Shown here piece after piece: positions 12,835 to 25,168 of a stretch of DNA of 64,000 nucleotides. This stretch comes from Typhlomys cinereus. Its lineage: Eukaryota > Chordata > Mammalia > Rodentia > Platacanthomyidae. A model generated the notes under the pieces. That model was not told the DNA's origin. It made no database searches and saw only the letters and a program-made list of their open reading frames with translations. The DNA is taken from positions 1,167,501 to 1,231,500 of the forward strand of contig JALPQD010000294.1 of the NCBI GenBank assembly GCA_023101885.1, read 5' to 3'. Made by a program: the position numbers and the translations under genes. Position 1 is the stretch's first letter. Every line of letters begins with the position of its first letter.

Positions 12835-15155
12835 GCTTTTATGTCTTTTGTTATTTCTCCTTGGTGTTTTAGTAGAAAATAAACTTTTTTAAACTGAGGT
12901 TCACAAGGGAATTTTTCTCTTGGATCTTTATAAGATAGACATTGCATGAGTTAGTGAGCAACAGTCTTGACAAGATGAGGAGATAGCACCAAATTAGATA
13001 ACATATTCAGACCCAAGATTTAATGGTTTATTAGGTCTGAGCCTTAAGCAGGCCATTTGATCATTATATCTAAGTCATTCATCTTTGCCAGTTCTTTGCT
13101 ACAGTGTAGATAACCAGTCATCTCTGTCAAAGAGAAAATGATGAATTCATTCACCAATTGCATCCAGTTTATGATTCACTGGCAGTTAGGTGTAATTCTT
13201 ATGACCACAGAATGGTGGATTAAAGTCTGACTTTCTAACTTGGAAAATTTATCTTTTTATGTTTTTTGAAATGGAAATTCAAGAACATAGTTTAGCCTTA
13301 CTGTTCAAGTTTGAACTGTTGAAATTTCCTGAGGTAGTCCCCTCTCCAGTCTAAATCATATCTAAATTTGTAATTCAGCTTCTGTCAAGGACCTACTTAG
13401 AAGGAAGTTTGCTGTCACAGCTCCTCAAATTCGTAATACTCACATGGGTTGTATATTGTCTTCTCATGAATGTATGTATCAGGAGCAGTCCCAGAGAGCC
13501 TCTAGGAGAGGAAATGCTGGAAGAGAGGAAGCAGACAGAGAATCTACTGCCACTGCATCACAGTTGTGCTTTGGAGAAAAACCTATAGAGAAACAAGATT
13601 TATTTGAATCTAAGGGTATTTTTTGTTGTCCTAACAAGTTGCTATTAAGAATCACTCTTTAGAGTAAATAAGCCCTTTAACATTATGTCATTTCACATTT
13701 TCACACTGAGACATTTACCTAAAATTTTGGATTTGTGGATTTTAAAGTTTAGGTTAATGTCAGCAATATAGGGCTTGGGAAACAAAGGCAAAATATGTCT
13801 TCTGATTCCAATTCTTAATGATGTTGATGCTCTTTTGATAGACACAGAAAAACATCCCAAGATTCTTTGAGCATCAAGCCAACTGTTTATGCAGAGTTGA
13901 CCCTATTAGCCATTCAGATGAAAGGGAAATTCTCAGGGACAGCCTTTGCTTTTCTGAATCCCTAATTCTCTGCAGCTACATATAACCAGTTCAGAATACT
14001 CACTGTTGCTTTCATTGTTTTAACCAGTAGTGTCTTCTGCTGAGCACAACTTCAGCTTGTGATTTGTCTTATCCCATACCATGTGCATGTCCTGAGTCAG
14101 TAACCGTGTTTCATTTCAGAAATTACAGAAAGCAAAAGTTCCATCTATAAATTTTTTTTGATCTGAAAATCTTTTGATCCTTACCTTGTGGCTATTGAAA
14201 GTTCACTGTATGCTGTATGTAATCTAGCAAATCTATTCTTGAATAGCATTCTTCATTTTTAGACCTATGCCTAGGATTCATTTAAAAAAAAACTATAATT
14301 TGCTCCAGATGGTATTTTTTTCAGATAAGCTATAGATTTTTTTCCTTATAAATTAGTTGAACAGGCCTAAGTTTTGAGACTTAATGAAGAATATTTGGAG
14401 ATGTTCAATTCCTTAGTCTTCTATAAAGACTGCTAGCATTTATAATGTATTTTATAATTTACTAAAGTTTATCTTTAGGATAACTTTAGTTGACTCTCAC
14501 AGTAACTCTGAGGCAAGTTAGTGCTGCTTTGCTGCTGTTTTAGAAAAAATAGAATTTTCTGAAAAACACCTTGGAGGCAAGTCTTTATGGTCAGAGAAGA
14601 GATCTGCACCTGTCTTTCTCATTCATGCCCACATTTTCCATCTCATCACCCCAGTCGTGCTGGTGGAATGAGTAGAAAGTGTCTGCTGTCTGTTCTTTCT
14701 GCATGGTGTTGACATCGCCTGCCACAGAGCAGTTTGTCACCCATCTGAGGACTACTTAGCTTTGAGGCTCCTCCTGTCCTATTTCACATGAAGATCACAT
14801 TTCACCTTGATATTCCCATGCCGGCCACCTAGTAATCACAGAAGAAATAGTCATCAATGTTTGACACACGACAGACTGTCAATTTACATGAAATCAGCTC
14901 TGTAAATTCTAAAACCTCCACAGTAAAGATGACGGTAAACATTCAAAACAAAGCCCAGCTGTGATTCCATTTCATGGGACGACCTCCCACCGTGTTGGAG
15001 GCCATGTTTTGTTTCCCCTTCCATCCCTGCATTGTGCCCCCTCACATCACCTCTTTTGTGTTGCAGCTGTAACGTTTTTCCTTGTGCACCGGTCTGAGCT
15101 GCATACTTGAGACTCCATCCACTTCTGTCATCCCAGTTTGTGACTTATAGCCAAA
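12835..15155. other. no gene seen; possible conserved non-coding block
   Basis: 14740-15060 lacks repeat signatures and has balanced composition (for example gatattcccatgccggccacctagtaatcacag). It could be a conserved non-coding element. The rest is AT-rich. Confidence 0.4.
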
Positions 15156-15390
15156 GAGTGGCAGGTTTTGTTTTGTATAAATTTTATTTATTTATTTTGT
15201 GGAGGACCAAGGAATCATCCTGGATTGCTTCTACCTCCTTTTCACTTTGTCCACCAGAGCCAGAAGTGCAGGCCACTTCACTTTTCCACCTGGCATTTTT
15301 ACCTGGGACTTGGGATCCAAACTCAGGACCTTCTGCTTGTGAGACAGTCTTATCCCCTGAGCCACCTCTCCAGTCTGAGTGGCATGTTTT
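15156..15390 (-). mobile_element. B2-like SINE (without a CA block)
   Basis: The body is about 15170-15376 on the - strand, ending ctgagccacctctccagtc, between gagtggcaggtttt (15156) and gagtggcatgtttt (15377-15390), a 14-bp duplication with one mismatch. The internal sequence (ggaggaccaaggaatcatcctggattgcttctacctcc) matches the older half-SINE at 4200-4250, so this is an intermediate-age variant. Confidence 0.88.
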
Positions 15391-15847
15391 AAATCCTGTG
15401 ACCCACTGGAACAAAAGTTTCTGCCTAAAGTATTGAGTTGTATTAATATCCTTATTTGGACCTTTGCATTTTGTATTTATTCCCTATAAAATAGGGGTTT
15501 TAGTGCTTTTTCTATGTGATTCATAAAGCTGTGAATATTTAGTGAAGCAGTGTAGGTAAAAACCTTAAGGAGATGAATTCAAAAGATCAACCCTGGATTT
15601 AGTACTAAGGCCCTGTGTGGTTTTAATAGGTCATCAGACCTTTTTGCATCTTAGGGAATAAAAAGTTTTGGCATTAAAACCAAAGGGTTTGGATAAAATG
15701 ATTTTAAAGGTCTTAGATTCAATTTAGTTAGTTCAATGTGTTGGATATTTACAGTTTTCTATAAATAAGGACATTGTCTTTGTGTTTACAAAACATATTA
15801 TTCATGGAGAAAAGATAGGAGTCAGGAAATAATACCGTGTGATGTAA

Positions 15848-16030
15848 ATACTTGACCAGACATGCTGGTCTGACAAATAAGGATTGTTCCTCTCTCAGCC
15901 GTTATGTGGTGATGGTGTGGCCAGTTCCCTTGGCCCTGGTGTTGGTACATGCTCTCCTATCAAGCTGGACTAAGAACTCTAATGAGTAATTAGAAGAGAA
16001 AAATAAACTACTTGTTCCCTTAAAAAAATT
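15848..16030 (+). repeat. medium-reiterated rodent repeat, 5'-truncated copy
   Basis: cttgaccagacatgctggtctgacaaataaggattgttcctctctcag...ttatgtggtgatggtgtggccagttccctt corresponds to the second half of the 53725-54165 element, including the aaaataaact...tcccttaa end. Confidence 0.7.
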
Positions 16031-16411
16031 CCTATCCAATGTTTGCTAAACTCATCTCCTAACAGTATCATTAATTTTAGATTGTATTTTTCTCCAGAAG
16101 AAAAGAATTCACCAAATTGCTAGAAAAGTAGTTTTCATATTGGAGGTGGAGTTTGATGTGTAATAGAACTTTAGTAGTGATTGATAACAGATATGTGTCT
16201 GAGATACCAGATAACATTTAGGATAAACATCTTATAATTAAAATAACCATTTGGAATTTTTATAATGACAGCTTCTGAAAAACCATGGGTCTAAAACGTT
16301 ATGGAAAACTTTGTTGGTAGACATTCATAGAAAGAGTTTTCTTGAAAAAAAATTAATTTAGAGAAGAGTCAGTTCTTATGAACTGTTCTTGAGGCTTGCT
16401 TTGCTGCCTTT

Positions 16412-16545
16412 CTCTCTTTGTCTTTTGAGACAGGATCTTGCAATATAGCTCAGCTCGCTCAGAACTCATTGTGCAGCACAGTGATATTGGACTCTCATTG
16501 ATCTTTCTGTCTCAGCCTCCCAAGGACTGGGGGTCAGATGTAAAT
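16412..16545 (-). mobile_element. B1-like SINE, diverged
   Basis: The + strand shows ttttgagacaggatcttgcaatatagctcagctc ... tctgtctcagcctcccaaggactggg, i.e. B1 in antisense. Confidence 0.8.
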
Positions 16546-16784
16546 GACTGAGTTATAACTAACTTTTTGTTGCTGTAAGTGGTTCTGAGTTTTCTCCAGT
16601 AAGAAGGAAATTTGACAAGTTAGTAATGTGTCAAAGTAGTGCCGATGCCTAAGACTTTCCTTTTCTATGTAGAGCAGTGATAAAATAAAACCAGAGAAAC
16701 AATTTAGACATCCCAAAGATTGCTAAACTAAGATGTAATTGCTTAGCTGTTATTCTTAAAATCCTTCCAAAAGAATTTTTTAAA

Positions 16785-17032
16785 AAATTTATTTCCTAGA
16801 AAGAGTAGGGAGAGAATAGATTTAAAAATTGAACTAAATCCTATTTATTTGCCAGAAAAAGGAGAGAGAGAAAGAGAGAGAGAGAGAACAATACTCAGAT
16901 ACGCGTATAAGGGCAAGCACATACAGCAGAGAACAACTTCCAGTCCTCCTACATGAGGATTCAGGAAATTAAACTCAGGTTGCCACGTTTGTATGAAGGT
17001 ACTTTATCCATTGAGCCATCTCACAGACTCAA
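16785..17032 (-). mobile_element. old 'gagagaga'-type B2-superfamily SINE
   Basis: It has a (GA)n stretch at 16861-16886, then a body with gaggattcaggaaattaaactcaggttgcc and a - strand head (actttatccattgagccatctcac). Confidence 0.7.
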
Positions 17033-17034
17033 GA

Positions 17035-18845
17035 ATGGGTTTATCAATATTACTTTTAATCTTCAAATTGTAACTTTCTGAAGATTCTAGATGGCTGCTG
17101 TCTCAGTGGAATTAAAATGCTTGCATTTTAATTGATCTTTCCCACCAACCATAGGATACCAAGATGGGATTCTGCCTCTGAGTTAAAACTTCTCTGCAGG
17201 TTGAAGTAATACCTGTTATTTTCTCCAAGTTCAACTCTTAACTCAGTTTTTGATATTAATATCAAGAATTTAAACAATAAGTATCCATGTGAATCAGTTA
17301 CTGACATATTAGATAATCTTTTTTCTTTGCTCTTTTTGTACATGGAGTCAGATTTCTTTTAAATGGAGCCTGTGAGAAGTTTTCAATTCAGCCAGCATCT
17401 GGCTGATTTAGTTAAGTAGAAGAAAGTAAATTGTTTTCCAAACTAGTTGGTAAGATACTTCTCTCTTATAAGGTGCTTTCATCCTCATGTGTTCTGTTTC
17501 AGCTTGTAAAAAGAAAGAAAAAAGGAATCTCCGAGGAGACTCTCCTTCAGTCATATCCCATCTGGCATTTTCAAAAGAGCTCTCATTTTTATCTGTTAAT
17601 TTGCTCTTGTTTGCAAATTATTTTTCCTTGTTGAGGCAAAACAAATTGATTTATTTTTTCTGTCTCTTTTGTTTTCATTCATGCATTTTGTTTTAATGAA
17701 TGAAACCAAAAATTAGACTATTTATGCCAACACTGAAATTATCTTAGGTCCTTTAAAACTTAATTCTGGTCTGTATTAGAAATTTATCACATAGGTCTCT
17801 CTTTTGGCTAGTTCACATGACTTAGAAGATAGTAATTAAAAATTGTGTAGTAACAATGACACTTGTCTTCTGGATGCTTATTGATTTTACCCCAGTTTCA
17901 GTTGTCCTCAGAGCTACACTTCAATTAAAATCTACACAGCACATAACACTAATTGGTGCTCAGGTGCTATTTATTGAGTGGATTGGATATGTTTGTATAT
18001 ATGTGTACATTTTCCCAGGACAAATCAATTTCGTAAAATAAATATACTTTCAGAATATAGTTTTCCTTTCATTAAAGAAATAAAAGAAATAAAAATTATA
18101 GAAATTAAATTAAAGAAATAAAAATAATACAGAATCAGTTTTAAAATAAGTACAATTTTTGCAGAAGTGAATTCTTATCTATACAGTTCATCAAAGTGAT
18201 CTGAGTAATGAAAGAACCTATTTGTTGCTCTGCCAGATGTTGAATCTGGATGCCTGGTTGTGAACAGTCTGCTAAATGTTTTGGAACCCCAATTTCATCA
18301 TCTGATAACTACAGGACATGGTTTTTCTATGGGGATCCTGTGGTGGAGTCCATGCCTGTACAGTAAATCCCAGTGGAGATTGTGGGGCAATGAAGGCATC
18401 TTATAAAACAGGTAATCAGGTAGTGCTCTTAGAACAGTTACCTTTTGAAAACTGGCATTGGGTAGTGTAACTCTAAACAAAATCCCCAAGAAAAATTACT
18501 GTAATGGATTCTAGTATGTTAACCTTAAAGCCAATCCTTCATATTTATTGCTTTTGTTGAGAAAATGGAACACTGCCACATTATCTGAACACAGAAATGA
18601 TAAGACAAAGCTTGATGTGTATGTAGAAGAACATTTAACAGCCAATGTTTATTATGGAATTAACAGCTTAGACTGTTGGGCTTTCTATCTGGTATCCTGG
18701 GTATTCTGTGCTTGTGATAGGCCCTACTGCTAGCAACAGAAAGCCAGTATGCTGCCTTTACTGAAGCCCTGGCTGGCTTTCTGGTACTAGACCACCACCC
18801 TTGAGGAAAGCTTTGCTTGAGGCAGATTGGGCAGCATTCCAAAGA
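17035..18845. other. no gene seen
   Basis: AT-rich, including an (AAATAAAAG)-like low-complexity patch at 18065-18130. Confidence 0.5.
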
Positions 18846-18849
18846 AAGA

Positions 18850-18850
<1 letters not shown>

Positions 18851-18900
<50 letters not shown>
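18851..18900. repeat. (TC)n microsatellite
   Basis: About 25 uninterrupted tc units. Confidence 0.98.
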
Positions 18901-18903
<3 letters not shown>

Positions 18904-19057
18904 CATTATAATGGGAATCAAGAAGCTAGAAATCTGTTTCCCCAAAGGCAAGACCCGGAATTATTCAGGCTCAAGCCTTGGACCTATCCCACCAAGAATT
19001 CATACTCCCTGTTCATCCAAAGAAAAATATGGGTGTTAAAGTGTTTGCACAACTCTT

Positions 19058-19330
19058 TTTTTTAATTTTCTATTTTTATAAGCTTATTGAGTATTTATCC
19101 CTGCTTCTCTCCATCAGTCCCACCCTCCTGCCTATCTGCTTCTATGGATTTCAGGGTTGTGTCTGGCTTGTCTACTTAAAAAAAAAAAGAGTAGACCAAA
19201 AAAATAAAGAGCAGACAAACCAGTTGGATGGATTGAGGAAGGGAAGAAAAGGGGATAGGTGGGAGGGGGATGGAGGGAAGCAGGGATATAAAACTAGAAA
19301 AATAAAATAATTTAATTAAAATGAAGTCCA
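19058..19330. repeat. two L1 3'UTR tails in inverted arrangement
   Basis: On the - strand, 19175 to 19060 reads as an L1 tail (...gagagaagcagggataaatactc... aaaatagaaaatt). On the + strand, 19190-19325 reads as a related tail (...ggagggaagcagggatataaaactagaaaaataaaat). The two arms share the gaagcaggggat-like core and meet at an A-run. This could be an inverted L1 end or two insertions into the same A-rich site. Confidence 0.5.
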
Positions 19331-19892
19331 AGACTAATGAAAAATAAAATTTAAAATAAATAAATAAAGTGAAGTGTTTGCCCAAGTCATATATCTCAAA
19401 TGCAATTAATTTCATCAGTGAACCCACTGCTAATATTCATAATGATAGTTATCAAACTTCTAGCCTTGCAAATCAAAACCAGTTCTGACTGTCTTTCGTT
19501 ATTGCTTAAGATGCCAGTAGTCAGGATGCCAGTGCTTGTGGCTGCCCCTTTGGCTTGCGGGCTGTGTTTCTGATGAGAAGGAAAGCTGTTTTAAGTACGA
19601 ACTCCCCAAATCCTGAAAAGGATGACTTTTTTCTTTCAAAGAGGCATTGGTAATGTCTGGAAATAGTTTGGTTTGTTAGAACTATTAGCAGTAGATGTTA
19701 TGTGCATGTAGTGGGTGCTGCTATGCTTCTTATGTTATGGCAGTCTGGCAACAAAGAGTTTTCTGGTCCTGTAAACTGCCACAACTATAGCAGTAAAGAC
19801 TTAAATAACTTCAGAGACTGCTATCATATAGAACATGTAGACAGTATATGCATTGAACCTTGTTATCTGTAACTTTTGGTAAGTCTCACAAA

Positions 19893-20262
19893 TTACATAG
19901 CAGATTCCATAATCTCATCCTTTCTGGTGACTGAGTAATATTCCATTGTATATGTAACAAATTTTCATTATTTATTCTTCTGTCGATGGGCATGTTGGCT
20001 GATTCCATTTTCTTGCTATTATGAATAGAGCTTCAATGAAATAGTGTCCTTGTAATAAAATGTCGAGACTTTTGGGAATATTCCTAGGAGTAGTATAACT
20101 GAGTCATTTGGCAGTTCCATTGTTAACTTTCTGAGGAACCTCCACACTGATCTCCAAAGAGGCTGTACTAGTTTACACTCCCACCAGCAGTGAATAAGTG
20201 TCCCTTTCCCCTTCCCCCCACATCCTCACTAGCATTCTCTGTTGTTTGTTTTCTTGATCTTA
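19893..20262 (-). mobile_element. L1 ORF2 3' fragment (degraded)
   Basis: Reading the - strand gives diverged L1 ORF2 C-terminal sequence. The + strand shows typical antisense landmarks: attccataatctcatccttt, gagtaatattccattgtatatg, gatgggcatgttggctg, and ctccacactgatctccaaagaggctgtac. The same segment, also diverged, is seen at 38970-39330. Confidence 0.85.
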
Positions 20263-20264
20263 GC

Positions 20265-21183
20265 CATAACTCTCTTTTTTTTAATCTTAAAAAGGAAAAT
20301 TATGAAAAAACTATAGGGGTTTAAGAGAAGAAGCTGTACGTTATTCCTAGCTTGAAAAGAAATGACATAGACATAGGCAGGAGACCAGCAGGTTCTGTCG
20401 GTCTGCTTGTTTGTGTCACAGATGGAACTCTGGATCCCAGGACATGATAAGTTGTGTCACCAGCACTATTGGGATTTCCAGGTTCCTCTTTTGGGCATTG
20501 AAGGTGGATTACTAGTACACCCTAACTGATCCCATGTTAAAACTGTGTCTCCCTACTGATTTCAGTAAAAGAATGTTTGAAGGAAACCCACCAGCAACCC
20601 ACCTACCTGCCTTCTTCCTCCCCAGGGGATGGCACGTAAGCCATGTGGGTAACTCCATCATCAGCTACATGTCTGCCTGGAAGGATGTTGTCTAAAATAT
20701 TCTAAACCAAGAAACTATTCAGATCAGACCCTGTGGATGTTGTTTTTGGATAGTGATAGCTGTGGCTTGTAAAATGAGTTCCAACATTGCCAGCCATAGA
20801 TTCCAGCTTTAATAGCAGTCCGTTCAATGGGAAGCCATGGCCCAGAGAATATTTGCTCGTCTTTTTATAACCCAATTCTATTAATTATTATTTTTAAATT
20901 TGGGTTTTACTTGGCTATTGGACAGGGGTATATGGACAGAGGTAAAATTTTGGTCAGCCAGAAGGGGAAAAGGTAAAAATAGTAATGGAGTTTGTGAGCA
21001 TTTGTATTTTTAACTTTATATAAGCTAAGCATTGGAGTTAGTTTCCTTTCAGCTGATTAAAAAGTACATCTATCAGGTGAATAAACTTTGTAGAAATAGC
21101 AATTTTTTTCTTTTTGTCATTTGTAAATGCTTTATTGCCTCTCTCATTTAATGTTCTGATGTTTCAGAACATTATAAATATTC

Positions 21184-21222
<39 letters not shown>

Positions 21223-22050
21223 AAATCCTAGCCAAAGTCTATATCTTAGCACTAACTTACCTTTTATATTATTTTGGATAGAACATTTAAGAGAACCAAA
21301 AGGGTTTTGCAGTATGCAGCATAGTGAAACTTCTCGTAGATAATTTGTTTTTCTAAAACCAGTTTCATGTGAATTCTCAGGCCTTTGGAAAGCGTAAATT
21401 AGTGTTATTGTAAATTCGAACTCTGGATAACAGAAGCTATCCTGACTTTTGAGTGTCATAGCTTGCTGTTCCTAGACTTCAGGGTGTTTGCCTGCGAGCC
21501 TCTTCAGATGTAGAAAAAATTGCGTGGCTGGGTCTATTTCATTGAATGTGTATCTTAGTGTCTGTTCTTATTAGTTGCCCCAAATAGTGTTGCAATGAAT
21601 GTATTCTAATCCCAGGTTTTGTTTAAAAATTTAAGCTACATTCATGTGAAAGAAGAATTTCAGCTTCCCTGACCTTTGGAGGTGCAACAGAACATAATCC
21701 CATCCCTAGCCTATTTTTATAAATTGACTTGGTACTAAAAATAACTGAGAATTAGATTCTTGCTCCACACATATAATGAAAACCTTGGGATTGTCTTTCA
21801 TCTAGATGGAATCTCAGCACAGAGGTAATGAGCACACATAGATAAGAGAATTTTCTGTCAGCTTAGCCCACAAACACTTCCAGTATACATATACCACCTA
21901 TCTGTGCCTCTGTGCCCGTTTCTCTTTTCCTTTGGAATCTTACTTCGTTTTCTTTTTGGTAAAGGAACAATTCTTTTGGCTACAAATTTGATTCTTTCAG
22001 CCAAGTAAAAGTTTAGACCCTGTAACCTTTTTCATTTTCCTTATTTGCCA
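20265..22050. other. no gene seen
   Basis: No repeat recognised except the (AT)n run at 21187. Confidence 0.5.
21187..21220. repeat. (AT)n microsatellite
   Basis: About 17 at units in AT-rich surroundings. Confidence 0.95.
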
Positions 22051-22051
22051 G

Positions 22052-22100
22052 GCCTTTGCCATGTTGAAGTCTGGAGCAAATGCCACCCCAAATGACACTG
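22052..22100 (+). CDS. possible 49-bp exon (weak candidate)
   Basis: A pyrimidine-rich tract (ttttcattttccttatttgccag) precedes 22052 and a donor gtgaga follows 22100. Only one of the three frames is open (AFAMLKSGANATPNDT plus one base). The block would end in phase 1, which does not join in frame to the exon at 30959, so it would need an unseen exon between them or belong to another transcript. Short exon-like signals of this kind are common by chance. Confidence 0.2.
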
Positions 22101-23287
22101 GTGAGAGGGAAGTGTGCCTTATTTCCTCTGGGCTTCCAGATATCTCCCAGACTGAATGAGTATCTTTTTAAACAGTGGGCTGCCATCTGAAGAGTAAAGT
22201 CATTTCACAGTCATTTGAGCCGTCTGTACCTTGGTGTTAGGCAGCTCTGGTTTGAGGGTGAGATGGAGTACTTTTTTTCTGAGTAGATGACAGATATATT
22301 GAGGTAGGTCTGTTGATTCCATGTGACATCACCTAGGTTCCATTCAAATTGGGAGCCTGACAGTTCCTGACTCAGTGTGTCTAGGACTTAGGAGGCAGTT
22401 TGGTATTATGGCTGCGACTGGTGCAGGATTTTTAGCTGAATCGGCCTTGAAGCCCATCAATTCACCCAGCATTTATGGGATCCACCTTGTACCTAAGACT
22501 GGAAAATTGTGTACATGTTGCAAGCTCATTAATTGCACTTTTTACACTAAAAATTTCTTTTGAGTATGAGTTTCATTTCCCACTGTACTTTAGTAATACG
22601 ACAATCACAAATTTCTCTAGCATCTTCAAGATAGAAAAGAAAGTCAAACAATGCCTGCCTCCCTGCATAAAAAGCCTCATTGAATGTTCAGGGAACAAGT
22701 GTTAGCAAACCATGCATATTTTTATATATGCTTAGATAGAATTGCTAACGAGTGAAATAAGGGAATCTAATATATACAACTTGTGTAGCCTTTAGCAGTA
22801 TATTTGATATAAGGGTCTTATGACCCTTTACATTGAAACTTGATTAACTTCAGCTCCAAAATGGATACTGTACCATCGAGTGACCAAAGTGGGAGAAAGA
22901 GGGGCATGAAAGAGAGAGTAGCAACCAACTGTCTCTTTGCTTTGGGTAAGAGTACTTGGTAATGTGTCCAAAGCACCAGCAGAAGGGCCCTCCTTTCTCA
23001 CTATCTATATTAATCTCATAGAAAGTAGAACTTCACCTGCTGTAACTAAACTGTAAGCAGACTGTAAAAAAATAGTAACAGAAACCAGATGAGTTAGAAC
23101 TGAATAGGAGAAAAGTTAACTAGTGTCCATTGAGTTGTCATATAAGTTTGAGGGAGGTAAAGTATTACAACCACAGTCAGTAAATAGCACTGCCCGTCTT
23201 CATACTCAGACTGTATTGACTCCGTCACATGCTATTAAGCATCAAGCCCAGCTGAGGTAATTGTGCAGCCATTTTGCTCGTTGTTGT

Positions 23288-23655
23288 GCTGGCAAGAAGC
23301 AACTTACTTATAGGAGGGATTTATTTGAGCTTGTGATTTAAGGAAATGCAGTCCATCATGAAGGGGGGGTATGACAACAGGCAGATCTGTGGAGCTGGAG
23401 AGTACAGCAGTTTGCTCACATCTGGATCTGAAAGCAGAGGGAGGTGGATACTGGCTCCTAGCTCACGTGATTCTTTATCTTTTTTCATTCCATTCAAGAG
23501 CCATCCCTGAGATGGTGCCACCCACATTCAGGGGGAGTCTTCTTGTACAGTTTAATCTTCCTGAAATCCCCTCACAGATACACGGGGAAGTGTGTCTCGA
23601 TCTTCTGGGTATTTATACATCCATTGGTTGACAATGAAGATGAACCATCACAACT
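23288..23655 (-). repeat. medium-reiterated rodent repeat in antisense (tentative)
   Basis: Antisense landmarks on the + strand: gggatttatttgagcttgtgattta, gagatggtgccacccacattcagggggagtcttc, ccattggttgacaatgaagatgaaccatcacaa. This is the order seen in rodent repeats that begin with a tgtcaacttgaca-like end. Confidence 0.5.
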
Positions 23656-24093
23656 GCCTATGTGAAGGTGCTTTATGTTAGCTTTTTTTTGTCTCTGAAC
23701 TATACTTTCAAGTATATCCTTTCCCTTTCTTTTAACTTTCATTCGTATATAATGTACCCAGATAAAGTTCACGCACTTAAAGTACATAATTTACTTTCTT
23801 TGCATTCACAGAATTGTGCCACTATTACAACATTTTAATTTAAGATCATCTCATTCTCCTATCTCATTCCACCCCAGTAGTCACTAGCTGTCATTTTCCT
23901 TTCCCTCCTATGCCACTTAACCTCCAGCTATGACTGATCTACTTCTGTTCTCATGAATTCACCTATTCTGAGCATCTGACATAAATGGAATCCTATCACA
24001 CATGTCCTTTAGCATAATGCTTCCAGTATTCATCTATGTTTGATGCGTAAATCATTCTTTTTCATAGTGAACTAATACTCTAGTGCATGGATA

Positions 24094-24374
24094 CGCCACA
24101 TTCTTTTTAAATTTTTTTTTATTATTTATTCAGTTGTGCGTGTGTGTGTGCATGCGTGTGTGTATGTATATGTGTGTGTAGAACCACGGATGAGTTTGGG
24201 AACTACCATGAACGCCTCCACCTCCTCCTTGTTTACTCTGCCCTGGGATTCACAGGCTCCGCCCCCGTTTCTGCCCAGCATCTATACGTGGGGTCTAGGA
24301 TCCGAACTCAGGACCTTCCGCCTTCAAGGCAGATGCTTAACCCCTGAGCCACCTCTCCAGCCCCGCCACATTCT
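24094..24374 (-). mobile_element. young B2-like SINE in an ancient L1M
   Basis: The body is 24105-24363 on the - strand with an 11-bp exact duplication cgccacattct (24094-24104 and 24364-24374). It has a TG-rich block at 24137-24180 and an intact head (cccctgagccacctctccagcc). Confidence 0.92.
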
Positions 24375-24439
24375 GATTCACAGTAATGGGCATGACAGTT
24401 GTTTCTATTTTTTGCTACTATAAATAACGCTTCTCTGAA

Positions 24440-24797
24440 TATTCATTCTCTAAAGGCCTTTATTTTAGAGGCTTGGTGCCATTGGTAAGCAGTGGAACCA
24501 GATGGGGTTGATGTCTTATGGGGATTGAGGGGTCATTGGAAGTATGTTCTTGGGCTGGTGGAACCCTAGATCCTTATCCCCTCCTCCTCCTCACCATAAG
24601 GTGACTGATTTTACTCGGCTCAGTGCTCTTGCCATGATAAGGTACCACAGACCCAAAGCTGTTAGGGCCAATTAATAGATCATGGACTGAAACTTCCAAA
24701 ACTGTGGGCCAACGGCCAATATAAACTTTCGTTCATTATGAGTTGATTGCCTCAGGTAATTGTTATAGAAACAGAAAGCTGACTAACACAAGTCATG
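24440..24797 (+). repeat. medium-reiterated repeat inside the L1M
   Basis: ggcttggtgccattggtaagcagtgg ... gaggggtcattggaagtatg ... gatcatggactgaaacttccaaaactgtgggcc ... attgttatagaaacagaaagctgactaacac. It sits between collinear L1M pieces, so it inserted later. Confidence 0.7.
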
Positions 24798-25044
24798 AGC
24801 AAATTTTTGAGTATACACATATTTTCTTTTTTGTTGTTGTTCACCTCTGTAGAAGTAGAATTGCTTGGTGATGTGGTAACTTTAACTTTTTGAAGAACTT
24901 CCAGACTATTTCCCAAACTGACATTCCATTCCTACCAGCAATGTAAGAGGGCTCCAACTTCTCTGCATCCTTGTCTACATTTTACTCCTCATCTAATTCT
25001 CATAATCCTTTGAATTAGCCACAGAAAAATGTTCCCGGAGCTAT

Positions 25045-25168
25045 TTGTTTATTTAGTTCTTTTGTGACCCAGTCTCATACTGCGGTCCAGGCTGGTGTGG
25101 ACCTTACCATGTATCCAGGCTGGTCTTGAACTTGCTGTAGTCTTTCTGCTTTAGCAGTGCCTGGCTCT
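25045..25168 (-). mobile_element. B1-like SINE with a partial internal repeat
   Basis: The + strand has two 'caggctgg' words (ggtccaggctggtgtgg and tatccaggctggtcttgaac), so part of the antisense B1 is repeated. It ends ttagcagtgcctggc. Confidence 0.7.

Larger units (their letters stand above)
23690..25010 (-). mobile_element. ancient L1M-type LINE fragment, interrupted
   Basis: The + strand carries antisense landmarks of the ancient mammalian L1M 3' region: cctattctgagcatctgacataaatggaatcctatcacac, agcataatgcttccagtattcatctatg, gctactataaataacgcttc, gtagaattgcttggtgatgtggtaac and cattcctaccagcaatgtaagagggctcc. The collinear pieces are 23700-24104, 24364-24440 and 24800-25010. They are separated by a B2-like SINE and a medium-reiterated repeat, both of which therefore inserted later. 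Confidence 0.8.
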
